Source: Terana coerulea
Taxonomy: Eukaryota > Basidiomycota > Agaricomycetes > Polyporales > Phanerochaetaceae
DNA length: 64,000 bases
Reading direction: 5' to 3'
NCBI GenBank assembly: GCA_024811115.1
Contig: JAKOGH010000776.1
Location: 434,001 to 498,000 of the forward strand
In this document: one piece after another, positions 11,381 through 22,725 of the stretch
Layout: every line of letters starts with the position of its first letter
How positions within the stretch are numbered: the first letter of the stretch is position 1
Notes under the pieces: generated by a model
What the model was told of the DNA's origin: nothing
Database searches by the model: none
Seen by the model: only the letters and a program-made list of their open reading frames with translations
Made by a program: the position numbers and the translations under genes

Positions 11381-12900
11381 ATGAGCACACCAATGAAGAC
11401 CGAGGAGGGTGGTGCTCAGACACCAGGCCCACCAGCCACAACATTCTCTGCGGCACAGTGGGGAAACCGTACGTGTTTGCGCCACTTCTGCCTCACTATT
11501 AGAATCTTTCTCAGCATCTATTCTCCAGAAATACCGATTGACCCAGCTCTTCAACAACAATCGCAGCCTCAACACCAGCTACCCCCTGCACAACACCAAG
11601 CATATCAACCACAGCCGCAAGCCCAGCAGCACCAAGCGCAACAACACACCGCAACGTGAAATCGACCCTTTATTCTAAGTCTGACTTTGTTTGACCATGT
11701 CATAGAACTCCGCAATATTCGCACTATTCAACGTACCAGCAATACGCTCAGCATTCCTACTACCAATACACTCCGCAAGCGACCGCTCAATCCCAGATAG
11801 CCCAAATACCTACAGCTTCTGCAGCAAAGCCGACTGCGACGCCTGCACCTGCTACATCGAACCAACTTGATACGACGGATGTCACGAAGTTGAACGATGC
11901 CTTGGGTAGTGCAGGAGTGGACTTACGGGTACGTCGTGTCATATTCACATTTGGTGTTGACTTGACAGTCCTTTTAGGCAGAAGAAGAGTCGCTACATCG
12001 CACGGGTTTTGACCAATACCAGTCGTACCGTCCTTACGAAGACCGAAGCCGAAAGCAGCCTCCACGACCTAACTTTGACACGCGCACCCTTGGTCCCAGA
12101 ATCCGGGAGATTGGGAACCAACACAAGGTCACTAAAGTACCAGAAGAGTCTGTCAGCTATGTCGCCCTTGCACTACGTGCACGCCTGCAAGAGCTTGTAG
12201 AAGCGATGATCACCGCCTCTGAACACAGGACGGACACGCAATTCGACAGACCAGCATCTTTCTACGATGATACTACGCCTATGTGGAGCATTTTAATCCG
12301 TGCCGACGTGTCCAAGCAGCTCGCCGCCATCGAGCGTGTCGAGCGCGAGGAAGAGACCAAGGTCCGGCGCGAGAGGAAGGAGCGCAGCGAGATGGCGGCC
12401 GCCCACGCGGCGGCGCTCGCCGCACAGTCCGCGGGCAACGCGATGGCCGTCGACGCGGAAGCAGAGGACGGCCAGCCGAAGAAGAAAAAGAAGAAGGCGG
12501 ACGGGCCCGGCGTCACGGCGCGCAATATGTCCGAGGACGTGCGCAAAAGATGTCGAACGCGGTCGCCAGCCAGGCCGCAGGCCTCGGTGCGAAGTACGCG
12601 TGGATGAACGCGAGCGCGGCGAGCACGCCTGCGCCGAAGGCAAAGGCAGCGGCAGCCGCGGCCTCGGCGACCAATGCTGCGCCGTCGGGTACGGTCAACG
12701 CTGCGACGACGACGGCTCCTGCAGCGTCCGCGACGAGCACATGGGCGCGGCCATACTTAGCCACTAAGACGACGCAGCAAACGACACCAAACGAGCCGGA
12801 AGACAAGCGGCGGCCGGTTACACTGCGAGATGCGCTGTTTGTAATTGAGAAGGAGAGGGGGCATGGCGGTGGAAGGGGCTCAGCGAAGGGATGGACATGA
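11381..12900 (+). CDS. TAF4: TFIID subunit TAF4
   Basis: Subunit of the general transcription factor TFIID. Exons read as 11381-11468, 11529-11655, 11706-11928 and 11978-12900, with introns of 60, 50 and 49 nt. The N-terminal half is Gln/Pro/Thr-rich and disordered. The TAF4 C-terminal domain starts at DTTDVTKLNDALGSAG and continues through ALRARLQELVEAMITASEH and SKQLAAIERVEREEE to a basic patch QPKKKKKKADG. At 12,545-12,548 an AAAA run puts MSEDVRK out of frame with MSNAVASQAAGLG; one extra A gives the family-like SEDVRKKMSNA. The protein ends with TLRDALFVIEKER and a Gly/Arg tail. About 454 residues if corrected, with the stop at 12,898. Otherwise the protein would end prematurely. Confidence 0.88.
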
Positions 12901-13288
12901 TGTTCGGTTCGTTCCGCTTTACTTTCATCACCGGATATCTTGGATTGTATTTTTGACCGCATGTAGCAATAATATCACAACACAAAAACATGTTTTGCAT
13001 GGTGAGTCCTGATGATCAGGTGGTAAGGCAAACGGTTCCAGCGACTCCACAGCGTATGACCAAGCGACTGTATGTTGCTAAATGCTAAATGCTATAGTCG
13101 ACCGCGCCTGGCTTTGCACCAGTCTTCACAGGCTAACCCGGCACGCTGACACATTCTGCGTAGATATGTGAATGGGTAAACGCGTCAGCAGTGTGTATGA
13201 GTGGTTGATATGATGGTGACGGTACGCGCAGACAGCTCACGTTCCTCTGCTCACCTTCATCACTCACTGCAGTTCAAGGCAATCCGCG
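12901..13288. other. Intergenic, no gene seen
   Basis: This spacer of 388 bases between TAF4 and MDR1, both on the plus strand, contains an A/C-rich poly(A)-signal-like area near 12,970-12,990. No convincing TATA box is seen before MDR1 and no coding content was found. Confidence 0.45.
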
Positions 13289-14679
13289 ATGTCTACAACA
13301 CCTCTTCCTTCAACTATGAGAGCCTTGGTGATACAACCAGGACACACCGCCGCCGTGCAAGATGTTCCCGTACCCACCATAGTGGACGACGAAGTGCTTG
13401 TCAAGACAGTAGCAGTCGCGCAGAACCCGACCGACTGGAAATATATGTCCCGCACGGTCATTTGCGTCGCACACAATTCAAGTACCATCCAGCGATCAAA
13501 CGCAGGAGCCTGACGGGTGTAATCAGCGGGTGCGACTACAGCGGCCACATCGTTCGCGTTGGGAAGGCTGTCACTACCGTTAAGATCGGGGACCACGTCG
13601 CAGGCATGGTCTTGGGCGGGATGTTTCCGGACACTGGCGCGTTCGCCGAGTATGTCAAGATGCCGGCGGACTTGACGATGAAGATACCTGAGGGAACACT
13701 TAGTCATGAGGAAGCTGCTACGTTAGGCTGCGCGTAAGTAGGTCCTTGCTCGATTGTTGCTTGAAGACTGACTGCTTGCCTTTGTGGTAGCTTTTGGACG
13801 GCTGTGCAGGCACTATTTCACCCTGGCCGTCTGGGACTCGCTGAGCCTCCCGCGAAGGCTGACAAGGAAGAATGGGTGTTTGTCTACGGAGGAAGTAGTC
13901 AGTGACTTCAATCCCAGTTGATATTTATCGTAATGCTAACTCGAGCTACAAGGTTCTGTCGGTATGTTTGCCTTGCAATTGTTGCACACGGCGGGCTATA
14001 AAGTCGTCACCACGTCTTCACCGAAAAATTTCGAGCTGTGCAAGTCTCTGGGGCGGACGCCGTGTTCGACGTGAGTTCCTCCTGCCCCTATCATACGGAT
14101 GTATTCCTCACCATTGGGCTTGTTTAGTACAGGGCTTCCGGCGCCATCCATAGCATCAGGGAGGCCACTGGCGACTCTCTTCATGTCGCCTTTTGAAACA
14201 ATCGCGCTGCCTGAGACACGGGCGTTCGCAGTCCAGGCTCTCAGCGCGGGCAAAGGAAAAGTTCTGACTGTGCTACCGGGAGACGGGACTGCTTCGAACC
14301 TGCGCGAGGATGTTGAAGTACAATGTAAGCTCTCTCCGCCGTTCGCCGCCGCAAAGACACCAGACTCACCGCGTCTTCTGCAGCCACTATAGTCTTTACA
14401 ACCCACGGCATACCTTTCAACTTCGGCGGGACAAATATCTCCGCATTCCCGGAGGACCGTGAGCACATTGCAGAATTCTTAAAGAAGGCATCCGAGCTTG
14501 TGAAGACGGGACAACTGAGGCCGAACCCTGTGAAAGTCCTTCCTGGCGGCTTGGAGGGAATCAACGCCGGCCTGAAGCTCATGGAAAAAGGTGGCGTAAG
14601 CGGCGAAAAGCTGGTATATTGCGTGGAGCTGCCCCTTTCGTACAGAACAACGACAAATCAGATCTGTAGTAATAGGTGA
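13289..14679 (+). CDS. MDR1: medium-chain dehydrogenase/reductase, enoyl-reductase-like
   Basis: Member of the MDR superfamily (GroES-like N-domain plus Rossmann domain), close to fungal ToxD/trans-enoyl-reductase-type proteins. Exons carry TMRALVIQPGHTAAVQDVP (N-terminal strand), VAVAQNPTDWK, GVISGCDYSGHIVRVG, DHVAGMVLGG, AFAEYVK and SHEEAATLGCA. The NAD(P)-binding GSVGMFALQLLHTAGYKVV comes from a separate exon near 13,955, then SLGADAVFD, and the terminal GGLEGINAGL. At least five introns of about 50-60 nt separate these blocks. The zinc ligands of classical alcohol dehydrogenases are not evident, so it is probably a zinc-independent reductase. Substrate is unknown. Closest relative in the window is MDR3 at 31.7-33.0 kb on the other strand. 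Stop at 14,677. The junction after PTDWK was not resolved. Confidence 0.8.
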
Positions 14680-15460
14680 TCGTAGGTCATGAACATTTGA
14701 ACTAAGTTGCAAGCATGTACGCCACAACCCAACCAGACCGATCAGCCTAGCTTGCTCAGGCCCGGTCTTACTATCATCACGCCAACCTTCAAGAAAACGG
14801 GTTCGCCTAACTATGGCTTTCGCATTTCCCACCGAGTGGCCCTCATACTCCTGCAAGTCACGCGGTGTCCGGAGGCAGGTGAACATGCACACCTTGTCGT
14901 TCGAGGTGCTGCGCACAAATTCCTGCATCCTTGGGTACTTATGTCTCCCAAAGAAGATGTGCACGCCTTCGGCCGGTGCGAGAGTACGACATGGCCTGTG
15001 AAATTCTGGCGATAGCAAGTGAGTGCAGAGTGCGGCGTGGACCTTTGGGTAGGAATCCTGGATGCGGACCGTGATCTTACGAACTGGGCCAGTTGAACAA
15101 GAGAAGAAAGAGCGGCTGCCGAGCCGGCCATCACCGAAGACTTTGTGGCGCTTTGCGCAGTCGAGCGATGTTTTGCCCCCACCACAAATTCCATATCATT
15201 TACGAAGAAAGCTCGCTATTCACGTAGGCGGAAAATGATGTCAACACTACAAATTGTTAATCACAAGTACACACCGACGTTGAGTTTTCTTGAGCATGAC
15301 GTACCCGTCTCGAGTCGGGAAAAGATCAAGTCACTGATAAGAGCGCAATCCTGCACAACCTAAGTGTGTCTGGGTACCTCCTAGATGTTACCCGAGCCAC
15401 ATTTACGTCAGTCGCAGCAACCGCCTGCTTATCAGAAAGTTTATGAGTGTTCAAGGAGTC
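14680..15460. other. Convergent spacer between MDR1 and F-box1
   Basis: Both flanking genes end into this 781-base stretch. Apart from the doubtful small minus-strand gene, the sequence from 15,195 to 15,460 is unassigned. No element ends or tRNA were seen. Confidence 0.4.
14700..15131 (-). CDS. Possible small unknown gene
   Basis: A minus-strand reading from 15131 (MAGSAAALSSLVQLAQF) is interrupted near 15,085, where adding one base joins it to a second open stretch with protein-like composition (QDSYPKVHAALCTHLLSPEF, HIFFGRHKYPRMQEFV, MFTCLRTPRDLQEYEGHSVG). No family is recognised. It overlaps shadow ORFs on the plus strand and its 3' end is undefined. It could be a gene remnant, or chance. 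Confidence 0.25.
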
Positions 15461-17330
15461 TCAGGAGCAGTGCGTAACAGACGGCAGCTGTTGGCAATAG
15501 GCATATGAACGGATAGCACAATTCCGCACGAGATGAATGCTTACATGGTCCAATGCACCCGCGGGAATCCCGTTTATCTTGAGCATGTGCGCATCCTCGA
15601 GGCACTTCAGCACTATGCCTTCGCGAATACCTGCACAGAACCGCGTAAATTCCGCTTTCCACACGTCGAACATGATCTCTACACCGTCGGACGGATTGAG
15701 AGCAAGCGCCGCGCTCGAAAACGCCGTCCAGTTCAACTCCGTGTATAGAGAAACGAACTCCATATCAAGCACACGGACTCGTATCGAACGGAGAGGCAGG
15801 TTCCCAGAGACGACCATCAGTAAGGACGGCATGTCCGTGGACGATACGAGGAAGACGATCTCGTGGGTGACGACCTTGGGGTGGTTCTTCCGAGCAAAGC
15901 AGACGGAGAGCTGGCTCTCCTCGGAGCTGAGACAGAGGAACCGTTCGGATACGGAGGGACAGAGAGCACGGATGACAGCTTGGGCTTTCTTCCATATGGC
16001 AATCTGGAAGAAGTTGATGTCCGTCCGGTAAGGCTCAAGACCGAACAAGTCATAGAGCTGGTTGTTATCGATAGGCAAGCGACGGGCGTCCGCAATAGCT
16101 ATCACCGCAGGGGAGGGAATGCCCGTCATCTTTAGCTTGCCCGAAGTATACAATCGCGGCAGCACAACGCCTTGACGGACACCAGAGCAGAACTCGCTAA
16201 ACTCCTCCTTCCACGGTTGAAAGCTGAGCTCCACACCCTCGCTCAAATCAAGGTTCAACATGGCGTCTTCGAACGCTCTCCAGTCCATAGAAATGTAGAA
16301 GTAGAAGATGTCTATGTCCATGATGCGGAGGCGAACGGAGCGAAGTCGAGCTGTTCCAGGTACGGTGAATGCTTCCGGTGTAGAGACCGGGGTGGTGGAA
16401 GTCAGGAAGAAGTCGATGGCATGCGTGACGGCCGAGTCTTTCTCCTGCTTGAAGCTCACCGTGAAGTAGTCCTCAGAGGTGTAGTGCGGAGAAATGAGCG
16501 AGAAGGCCTTGGATGGGCACAAGAAGCGAATGAGAGGATGCAGTTTGACCCACGCAGCGGAACCCAGACGATACCCTGGAGCTTTGTGTCGAGGGCTAAC
16601 ACCTAATATGGCGAGGAAGAGCGTAATATCCACATCGAAGGACAAGGTCTTCACGACATTTATGGTAAACGAACATTTGTGCCACCGGCGCGCATGAATG
16701 CGGGTGGGGAGTTCCATAGTGGAGGCGCGAAAACGGAGGTGCTGACATTTTACCATTTCCAAGGTGTATGCGCTGTCAATCAAGGACAAGACGGCTTCGT
16801 GACGGTCAAAAGAGCGGCCATGGATGTCGAGATTGCGCAGCTGAATGATACTTGTAGGTAAGGACCGCGGCAGACCATCGTTCCATGATATCCGCCGCGT
16901 CCACAGGTCGTGGGTCATTTTGCTCGAAAAGAATTGAAGATATTCGAGGTTGCCGATCTCAGAGCGCCACGAGGGCTCTGCGAGCGAGAGGCGCACCCAG
17001 AAACCTCCGCCGACTGGGTTCACCACATGCGTACCCCCTTGCTGAAGACACTCTCCAAGCGTAGGCGTGACTTTGCCCGCGGCCTCAGAGTTGAGAAGGT
17101 CGATGAGCCTGTCGAGATCATGGCTTCTCCGCAAGGATATCCTTTGGAATAAGAGCGGCCTGCACTGGCTGGCCCAGTACCGACAGACTAGGGACAATGA
17201 TCCTAGCGCTCGCCGATCAGGACTGGCGGAGGTCTCATACTGTGCCGACGCGCCGCGCAGGAGGCTGAATGCATGCGAGAACATTGCGAAAGAGCTCCGG
17301 AGGAAGTGCGTCTGCTGTAGCCCAGGGCAT
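15461..17330 (-). CDS. F-box1: F-box-like protein with duplicated C-terminal module
   Basis: Predicted substrate-adaptor-like protein of about 620 residues. From 17330 the reading MPWATADALPPELFRNVLACIQ has the typical start of an F-box (LPPEL...IL). It then shifts frame near 17,250 into the long open frame beginning YETSASPDRRALG and SLVCRYWASQCRPLLF. The rest is single-exon. Two tandem modules of about 180 residues follow, each with VTH(A/E)I.F.(V/L)(T/S)ST, LRS(V/I)R(V/L), W.(A/A)F..A.L.L..S(E/D)GVE and EF..FC(S/A)G(V/I)R(Q/E)G(I/V)VL. Paralogous to F-box2 at 26.3 kb, on the opposite strand. The N-terminal frame break may be a real disruption or an assembly indel; unlike most others here it needs one base removed or two added. 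Confidence 0.6.
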
Positions 17331-18116
17331 GATTTGTGTGCTGTCGTATACTGCGAGTTTGAATGTACTATCGCGTTCGTTCTAGCATTTCTATCGTCAG
17401 TTGTTCACATATTGATAATCAAATGGAACTGACAAAGGTCTGGCCGCATTACTCTTCTCCCCAGACCAGCGGGATTTCGCTGAAGTAAGTACGCGGCTTG
17501 AGGTAGACTCGGGGGGAGCCTTGAGACCGAGTGGCAGGGTTCTGAACAACCCTGCAGTATAGCCGAATGGAGTATGTCATAGAACTCGACAACTGCGTAC
17601 CGGTGCTAGACGGCGCGCTAAGTCAAAGATAAGGCGGTGGTTTATTCGGGTTTGCCGGTGCAGCAACCGCAGCACACAGACTCGTGTTGATAGAGCTCAC
17701 GAATACACTTCACTGTGATCGCAGTAAACACTTCGTTGTCCAAACGATTGTTTCAGAGATGTTGAGTGATGAATAGGGGCTTGGCGAGCAAAGAATGACG
17801 AGTCAGGCCTGGTCAGGACGTGGTGGTAGTGGCTGAGAAAGGCAAGCAGAGGTGACCGGTGATGGGAAATGGATGGGAACGCCACCACAGAGGGTGCTTA
17901 GCGCTTAGTCACCCCGATGACAAAGCTTGGGGTGACTGATCTCGTTGCCCCTCCGTCATGATTTTCCTCAACATCGAGCCAACATCGAGCCAAACCATTT
18001 ACCCATGGGGATACAGAATAGCTCCCGACAGTCTATAAAACATGAAAGCTTCACACCGCCGTAATTTACTACCTTTTCTCTTGCGCACACACGACAACTT
18101 GAGCATCTCTTTTACA
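17331..18116. other. Divergent promoter region F-box1/MDR2
   Basis: Start codons diverge across this 786-base region. It has no coding character. A short direct duplication (acatcgagcca twice) lies near 17,971-17,992. The MDR2 core promoter is at the right end. Confidence 0.45.
18034..18040 (+). promoter_or_regulatory. TATA box of MDR2
   Basis: TATAAAA lies 77 bases before the MDR2 start codon (18117), a normal distance for a fungal TATA-dependent promoter. Confidence 0.6.
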
Positions 18117-19458
18117 ATGTCCCAAGAAATCCCGAAGACGATGAAGGCCCTTATCACTCAGGACAACAAGACGGCCAAACTGCAAGATATTCCTGTCCCG
18201 CAACTTGACGACGACGAGGTGCTTGTCAAGGTCACAGCACTCGCGCAGAACCCCACAGACTGGAAGCGTACGTGTCTTCGACTTTTTCTCCTCGTACACC
18301 AATCCTGAGCAAATTGGGTTCAGATGTCAAGTATATCGGCTACCCAAGACAATCTGCGGCTGCGACTTCACCGGTGTCGTCGTCAAGGTCGGACCCTCGT
18401 CCACGAACGTGGCCGTCGGCGACAAGGTCGCGGGCTTCCTCCACGGCGGCACATACGAAGACCGCGGCGCGTTCGCAGAATTCTTGAAGACCGGGCACGA
18501 CTTGGTGTGGAAGGTGCCCGCGGGGACCATCAGTGATGAGGAGGCCGCGACGATGGGCTGCTCGTGAGTACCGCTCTCACTACTTGGGCTGCGGCCGTCT
18601 CACGCGGAGGACAGCTTCTGGACCGCCGTCCAGGCTCTTTTCCACCCTACGCGCCTCGGTCTCGTCGAGCCGCCGAACAAAGTCGAGAAGGAGGAATGGA
18701 TCCTAGTCTACGGAGCAAGTGGTGCGTGCGAGCTTGTTCTGCTTTTTCAACATGCCTCTGAAAACGCTTCTCGCCGCCAGGCTCTGTCGGCATGTTCGCC
18801 GTGCAACTCGCGCACATTGCTGGCTACAAGGTCGTCGCGACCGCCTCTGCCAAGAACCACGACCTCGTGAAGTCCCTTGGCGCAGACGTGGTCGTCGATG
18901 TACGCTTCCTACCTTTTCTACCTTCGCGTATAACTCATTCTCGCCACGACTCAATAGTACAAAGACCCCAACGCGATCAGCACCATCAAGCAAGCAACGA
19001 ACAACAGCATCCACGCCGGGCTCGATGCCATATCTGAGCCCGACACGCAAAAGTTCAGCGTGCAGTGCTTCGGCACCGGCCCAGGCACGCTCATCAACAT
19101 CCTCGAGGAGACCAAGAGCCTGCGCCCCGACGTCAAGAACCAGAGTAGGTCTATCCGCGCTTTCCTATCGTACACATTACAGAGTGCTGACGCACTCCTA
19201 CCAGGCACCCTCATCTACACCGCGCTCGGCCGTTCCTTCACCTTTGCGCACACGGCGCCGTTCCCTGCCTCGTCAGAGGACAAGGCACACATGGTGCACT
19301 TCCTCAAGAAGGTCCCGCAACTCGTCCAGAGCGGCCAGATCAAGCCCAACCCTACCAAGCTCTGGGAGGGTGGTCTTGATGGCATCCTTGGTGGCTTCGA
19401 ACACATGGAGCAGGGAAAGCACAGTGGCGAGAAGATCGTTTACAGAGTCTCGAACTGA
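18117..19458 (+). CDS. MDR2: medium-chain dehydrogenase/reductase
   Basis: Second MDR-superfamily reductase, the more diverged of the three in this window. Starts MSQEIPKTMKALITQDN. Blocks in order: DDDEVLVKVTALAQNPTDWK, ICGCDFTGVVVKVG, DKVAGFLHGGTYEDRGAFAE, SDEEAATMGCS, FWTAVQALFHPTRLGLVEPP, GSVGMFAVQLAHIAGYKVVA (dinucleotide site), SLGADVVVD, and the end GGLDGILGGFEHMEQG...YRVSN. Introns of about 50-70 nt are evident near 18,270-18,320, 18,565-18,620, 18,720-18,780, 18,900-18,960 and 19,145-19,205. At 18,343-18,345 (CCC) one base appears missing: adding it turns GYPRQSAAAT into GYPKTICGCDFTG. TATA-box promoter. Substrate unknown. Confidence 0.8.
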
Positions 19459-19538
19459 AACCACCAGATATTCAATAAACGTGTAGCAATGTAATCTGTA
19501 CTATCATCATCTCAATAAGACAGTGCGATCCTACCTGG

Positions 19539-21037
19539 CTACCGAGGCTCTGGAGGTCGTGTCAAGACCTCTGCGCCGGTCTCCGTGATGAACACCATAT
19601 GCTCCGCCTGCGCGCTACGCGCCCAATTCTGCGAATGCTTCATGAGCCAAATTCAAGTGTGCAGCAGCATCCGGATGCTTACTGCTGTAGTGGCCGTCCA
19701 GTCGTCTCCGAAGAGAACGTGGTTTGCATTCGAACCTCTTACAACACATGGCTAAAATGGGTGCGTGAATGCTACGCCCCTTGAACACACTGGGCGTAGT
19801 ACATACCTCGATAGTGAAGCAGTGTCCGGGCTGCATAATCCCTGGCTCATCGTTCACTACCGCACTTATCAGTCCTCCAGAACCCATTGCCACATCCGCC
19901 TCCAGCCGCTACTCACGGTCATGCAATATGAATGGCGGTCTATGGAAAGACGTTCCAATACCATGGCCCGTGAATGCGGGGCATATACTGTAGTCCGTGT
20001 CTTTGATCACTTCATGTATCGCGCGTGCGATGTCGCGAAAATGCTTTCCAGGGCCGCACGCAGCTATGCCTGCTTCGAGCGTGGCTTCTGTGGTTCGAAC
20101 CAGATCAATGCCTATCTTATCCTGGCTTGCGTGTTTTTGTGTTAGCGGGGAAATAAAGTGAAGAAGAGGGACGTACGACGTTGCCGATGAGGAAGGTACG
20201 TGAGGTGTCGCCGTGGTAGCCGTCTAGGTAGACCGTAATGTCGAGGTTTACAATGTCACCGTCCTTAAGTGGTCGCCTGCACAGTACGTGTTCAGCCAAG
20301 GCGCTGCGCGTGGAGAAAATGGACTCACGCATCTGGTATTCCGTGACATATGATGTTGTTCACGCTCGTGCAGCACGACTTGGGGTATCCCGCATACTGC
20401 AGCGGAGATGGATATGCTCCTGCCTCAATGATATATGCGTGCACCTTCTCGTCAATTTCCTCCGTGGTCGCGCCTTCCTACACACTCTCAGCCCCAGCTT
20501 ACTAACAGCCTGGGAGCGCAAGGGAACACACCTTGACTATGAGCCTGCCAGCTCTCTCCAGAACGTCGCTTGCCAGCCTCGCCGCCTTCCGTAGCTTCAT
20601 CTCCCCTTCACTCCCAAGCGGTAGGAGCCCGTCTCCGGAGTATCCCTCCGAGAAACGCGCAGAGCTGCTCGTCGTGTCGGTACCCAGTGATGTCACGTAT
20701 GGTGGACGCGGGATGTGCGACGGGACAAAGCGCGGAGGTGGGAACATTGGGCGGGAGTATGGGTCCTCGGGAAGATAAATTCGTATGAGCCATGGTCTTC
20801 TAGGCGTAGTTCGCGCTCATCGTCTTCTTCATAGTCCTCGTCTTCCTCCTCTTGTAATGTGGCTCCTGTATCAGGCGGATCTCTGTTCAAAGACGAACTT
20901 GAACGTTTGAGTATAGTTTGATAGCCACGCCTATCGCGGGGAGCGCAGGTCCGAAATGTGGAAAGGTAGTGTTTGGGAAGAACGGCAAGACGGGAGGAAA
21001 CCCGTGGCAGTCGACATGAGCGAACGGAGGCAAGCAT
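19539..21037 (-). CDS. Methionine aminopeptidase type I, probably mitochondrial
   Basis: Removes the initiator Met from new proteins. The Arg-rich N-terminus ([20 protein letters not shown]) looks like a mitochondrial presequence. Core motifs with metal ligands: [20 protein letters not shown] (two Asp), [13 protein letters not shown] (His), QPGHCFTIE (Glu) and [16 protein letters not shown] (Glu). Introns can be read: after LIVK, after GIPDA, after FLIGNV, after FILHD, after FTIE (leading to [17 protein letters not shown]) and before [13 protein letters not shown]. Near 20,769-20,771 the GGG run (plus strand) is one base short, breaking YEFIFP from [15 protein letters not shown]. This is a housekeeping gene embedded among accessory oxidoreductases. 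Stop at 19,539-19,541. Confidence 0.88.
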
Positions 21038-21177
21038 GGACGTTGTGGCGTTTCTGATCGCATCGAGCCGGCGTTTGGCTCAAACCCAGCTCGAACGCCC
21101 ACGACCTCCTCGCCGAACTCAGCTCATCCATATGACGACTACGCGCGGCCTCGGCGCACACAAGGCTCCTGAGTTCA

Positions 21178-21185
21178 CTATATAG
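21178..21185 (+). promoter_or_regulatory. TATA box of SDR1
   Basis: CTATATAG sits about 60 bases before the SDR1 ATG at 21244. Confidence 0.5.
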
Positions 21186-21243
21186 CCTACACCGTGGGCT
21201 GACACTGCCAAGTCACTTCTCTTCGACGCAGCTACCCTCTTCC

Positions 21244-22273
21244 ATGGCACCATCGCTCTCCAACATCCGGGCTGCAAACCTCCAAGCCGGACGCGCGCTG
21301 CCCTACCGCCCCGTCGCCATCTTCGTCGGGGGTACGTCCGGCATCGGCGCAGGCATGGCTCGCGCCTTGCGCGTCACCGCAACGGCGACGCGCACATCAT
21401 TCTCATTGGCCGCAATGGTGTCGCCGCACAGGAGATCATTGACTCCTTCCCAAAGCCCGAGGGCACGGAAGCGAGGCACGAGTTCGTCGAGTGCGACATC
21501 ACGCTGATGCGTAACGTGCGCAAGACGACGGACGAGCTGAAGGCGAGGTTGCCGAAGGTGAACTTCCTTGTGATGAGCCCGGGCATCCTAACCATGGCGG
21601 GGCGGACGGAGACGGACGAGGGCATTGACAGGAAGCTGGCGTTGCACTATTATGCGAGATGGCGGTTTGCCTACGAGTGCGTACTAGCATCCTATCACCT
21701 TTTACGCGATATTCACTCCTTATAGCCTTATTCCGTCGCTGCAGAAAGCCAAAGATGCCGGCGAGGATGCGAAGGTCATGACCGTCTTGTCAGCGGGCAT
21801 GGATGCAGCGGAGATCAGCCTAGACGATCTGGCATTGAAGAACACCTACAGCTTGCCGAACGCAGCCAAGTACGCGTCGGTGTACAACGACCTGATGGTC
21901 CAGGTCTGCAGTCCTTTACCTCCCCCTTTTAATCAGCACTAAACAAACATCCTGCTAGTCATTTGCTGAGAAGCACCCCACCCTCGCATTTACGCATATT
22001 GCGCCGGGCTTCGTGAACACTCCCCTCTTGCATGGCATCACGGGCAGCAACCGCTTCCTGCGCGCCATCAACCCCCTGAGCTTGCTCACATCCGTGATGG
22101 GCACGTCGGAGGATGACTGCGGCGAGTACATGTGGAGTGGACTGTACGCGGGTGTCGCGGGCATGTTCCGCAGGAACAGGCACGGCGATGACATCGGTAC
22201 TCAGAGGATGTGGTCAACACCGGAGGCACTGGAGAAGGTGTGGGCGCATACCCTGGAGGAGACCTCAAAGTGA
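21244..22273 (+). CDS. SDR1: short-chain dehydrogenase/reductase
   Basis: NAD(P)-dependent SDR of about 300 residues. N-terminus MAPSLSNIRAANLQAGRALP, then the cofactor motif VAIFVGGTSGIGAG (TGxxxGxG type). The frame is lost at 21,367-21,368, where the sequence has CCTTGCG; the tandem paralogue SDR2 reads CCTTTGCG at the same place. With one T added, MARAFARHRNGDAHI leads on to HEFVECDITLMRNVRK, LVMSPGIL, KLALHYYARWRFAYE (YxxxR in place of the usual YxxxK). Introns lie near 21,678-21,725 and 21,905-21,960. The last exon has APGFVNTPLLHG and ends AHTLEETSK. Substrate unknown. As written, the frame is broken; the paralogue comparison strongly suggests a lost base. Confidence 0.8.
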
Positions 22274-22725
22274 AGCGGAAGGGTTTACTTGTGCGAGGCT
22301 TTGGTTTGAACCTAATTTTGGTGGTACTGTCTACTCTATCTATTTATTCTAATTGTTCCTGCTTTATACATCATGACGGTGGAGATTACGTGCTGAGGGA
22401 TAAGTCCCCTCACGGTTCGCGGTAATCAGCTCATCTTGGCTTTGCTCGCTGTAGCTCTCTCGCTGCAGAATTGCGCTCTGTATGTCGTAACTTGTGCCTT
22501 CTGTATGAGTTCACTGACATCCGACTCCGATCCCAGGTGGACGACGGGTCGCGCGCTTTGCTGACGTGTTGGCGCGCGAACGTGCACTTCCCACGGTTAG
22601 AGTCCTCGCCGAACACCGCTATGGAATACGCGCTCCCTCGGCACACACAAAGATCATTTCACTAAGTACTCAGCCTGCATCATGCACTGAACCTGCCCAC
22701 CCGTTTTCCCCAATATCCTCCCTCC
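22274..22725. other. Spacer between the SDR tandem copies
   Basis: This 452-base stretch is the 3' flank of SDR1 and the promoter of SDR2. No ORF with coding character was identified. Confidence 0.4.
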
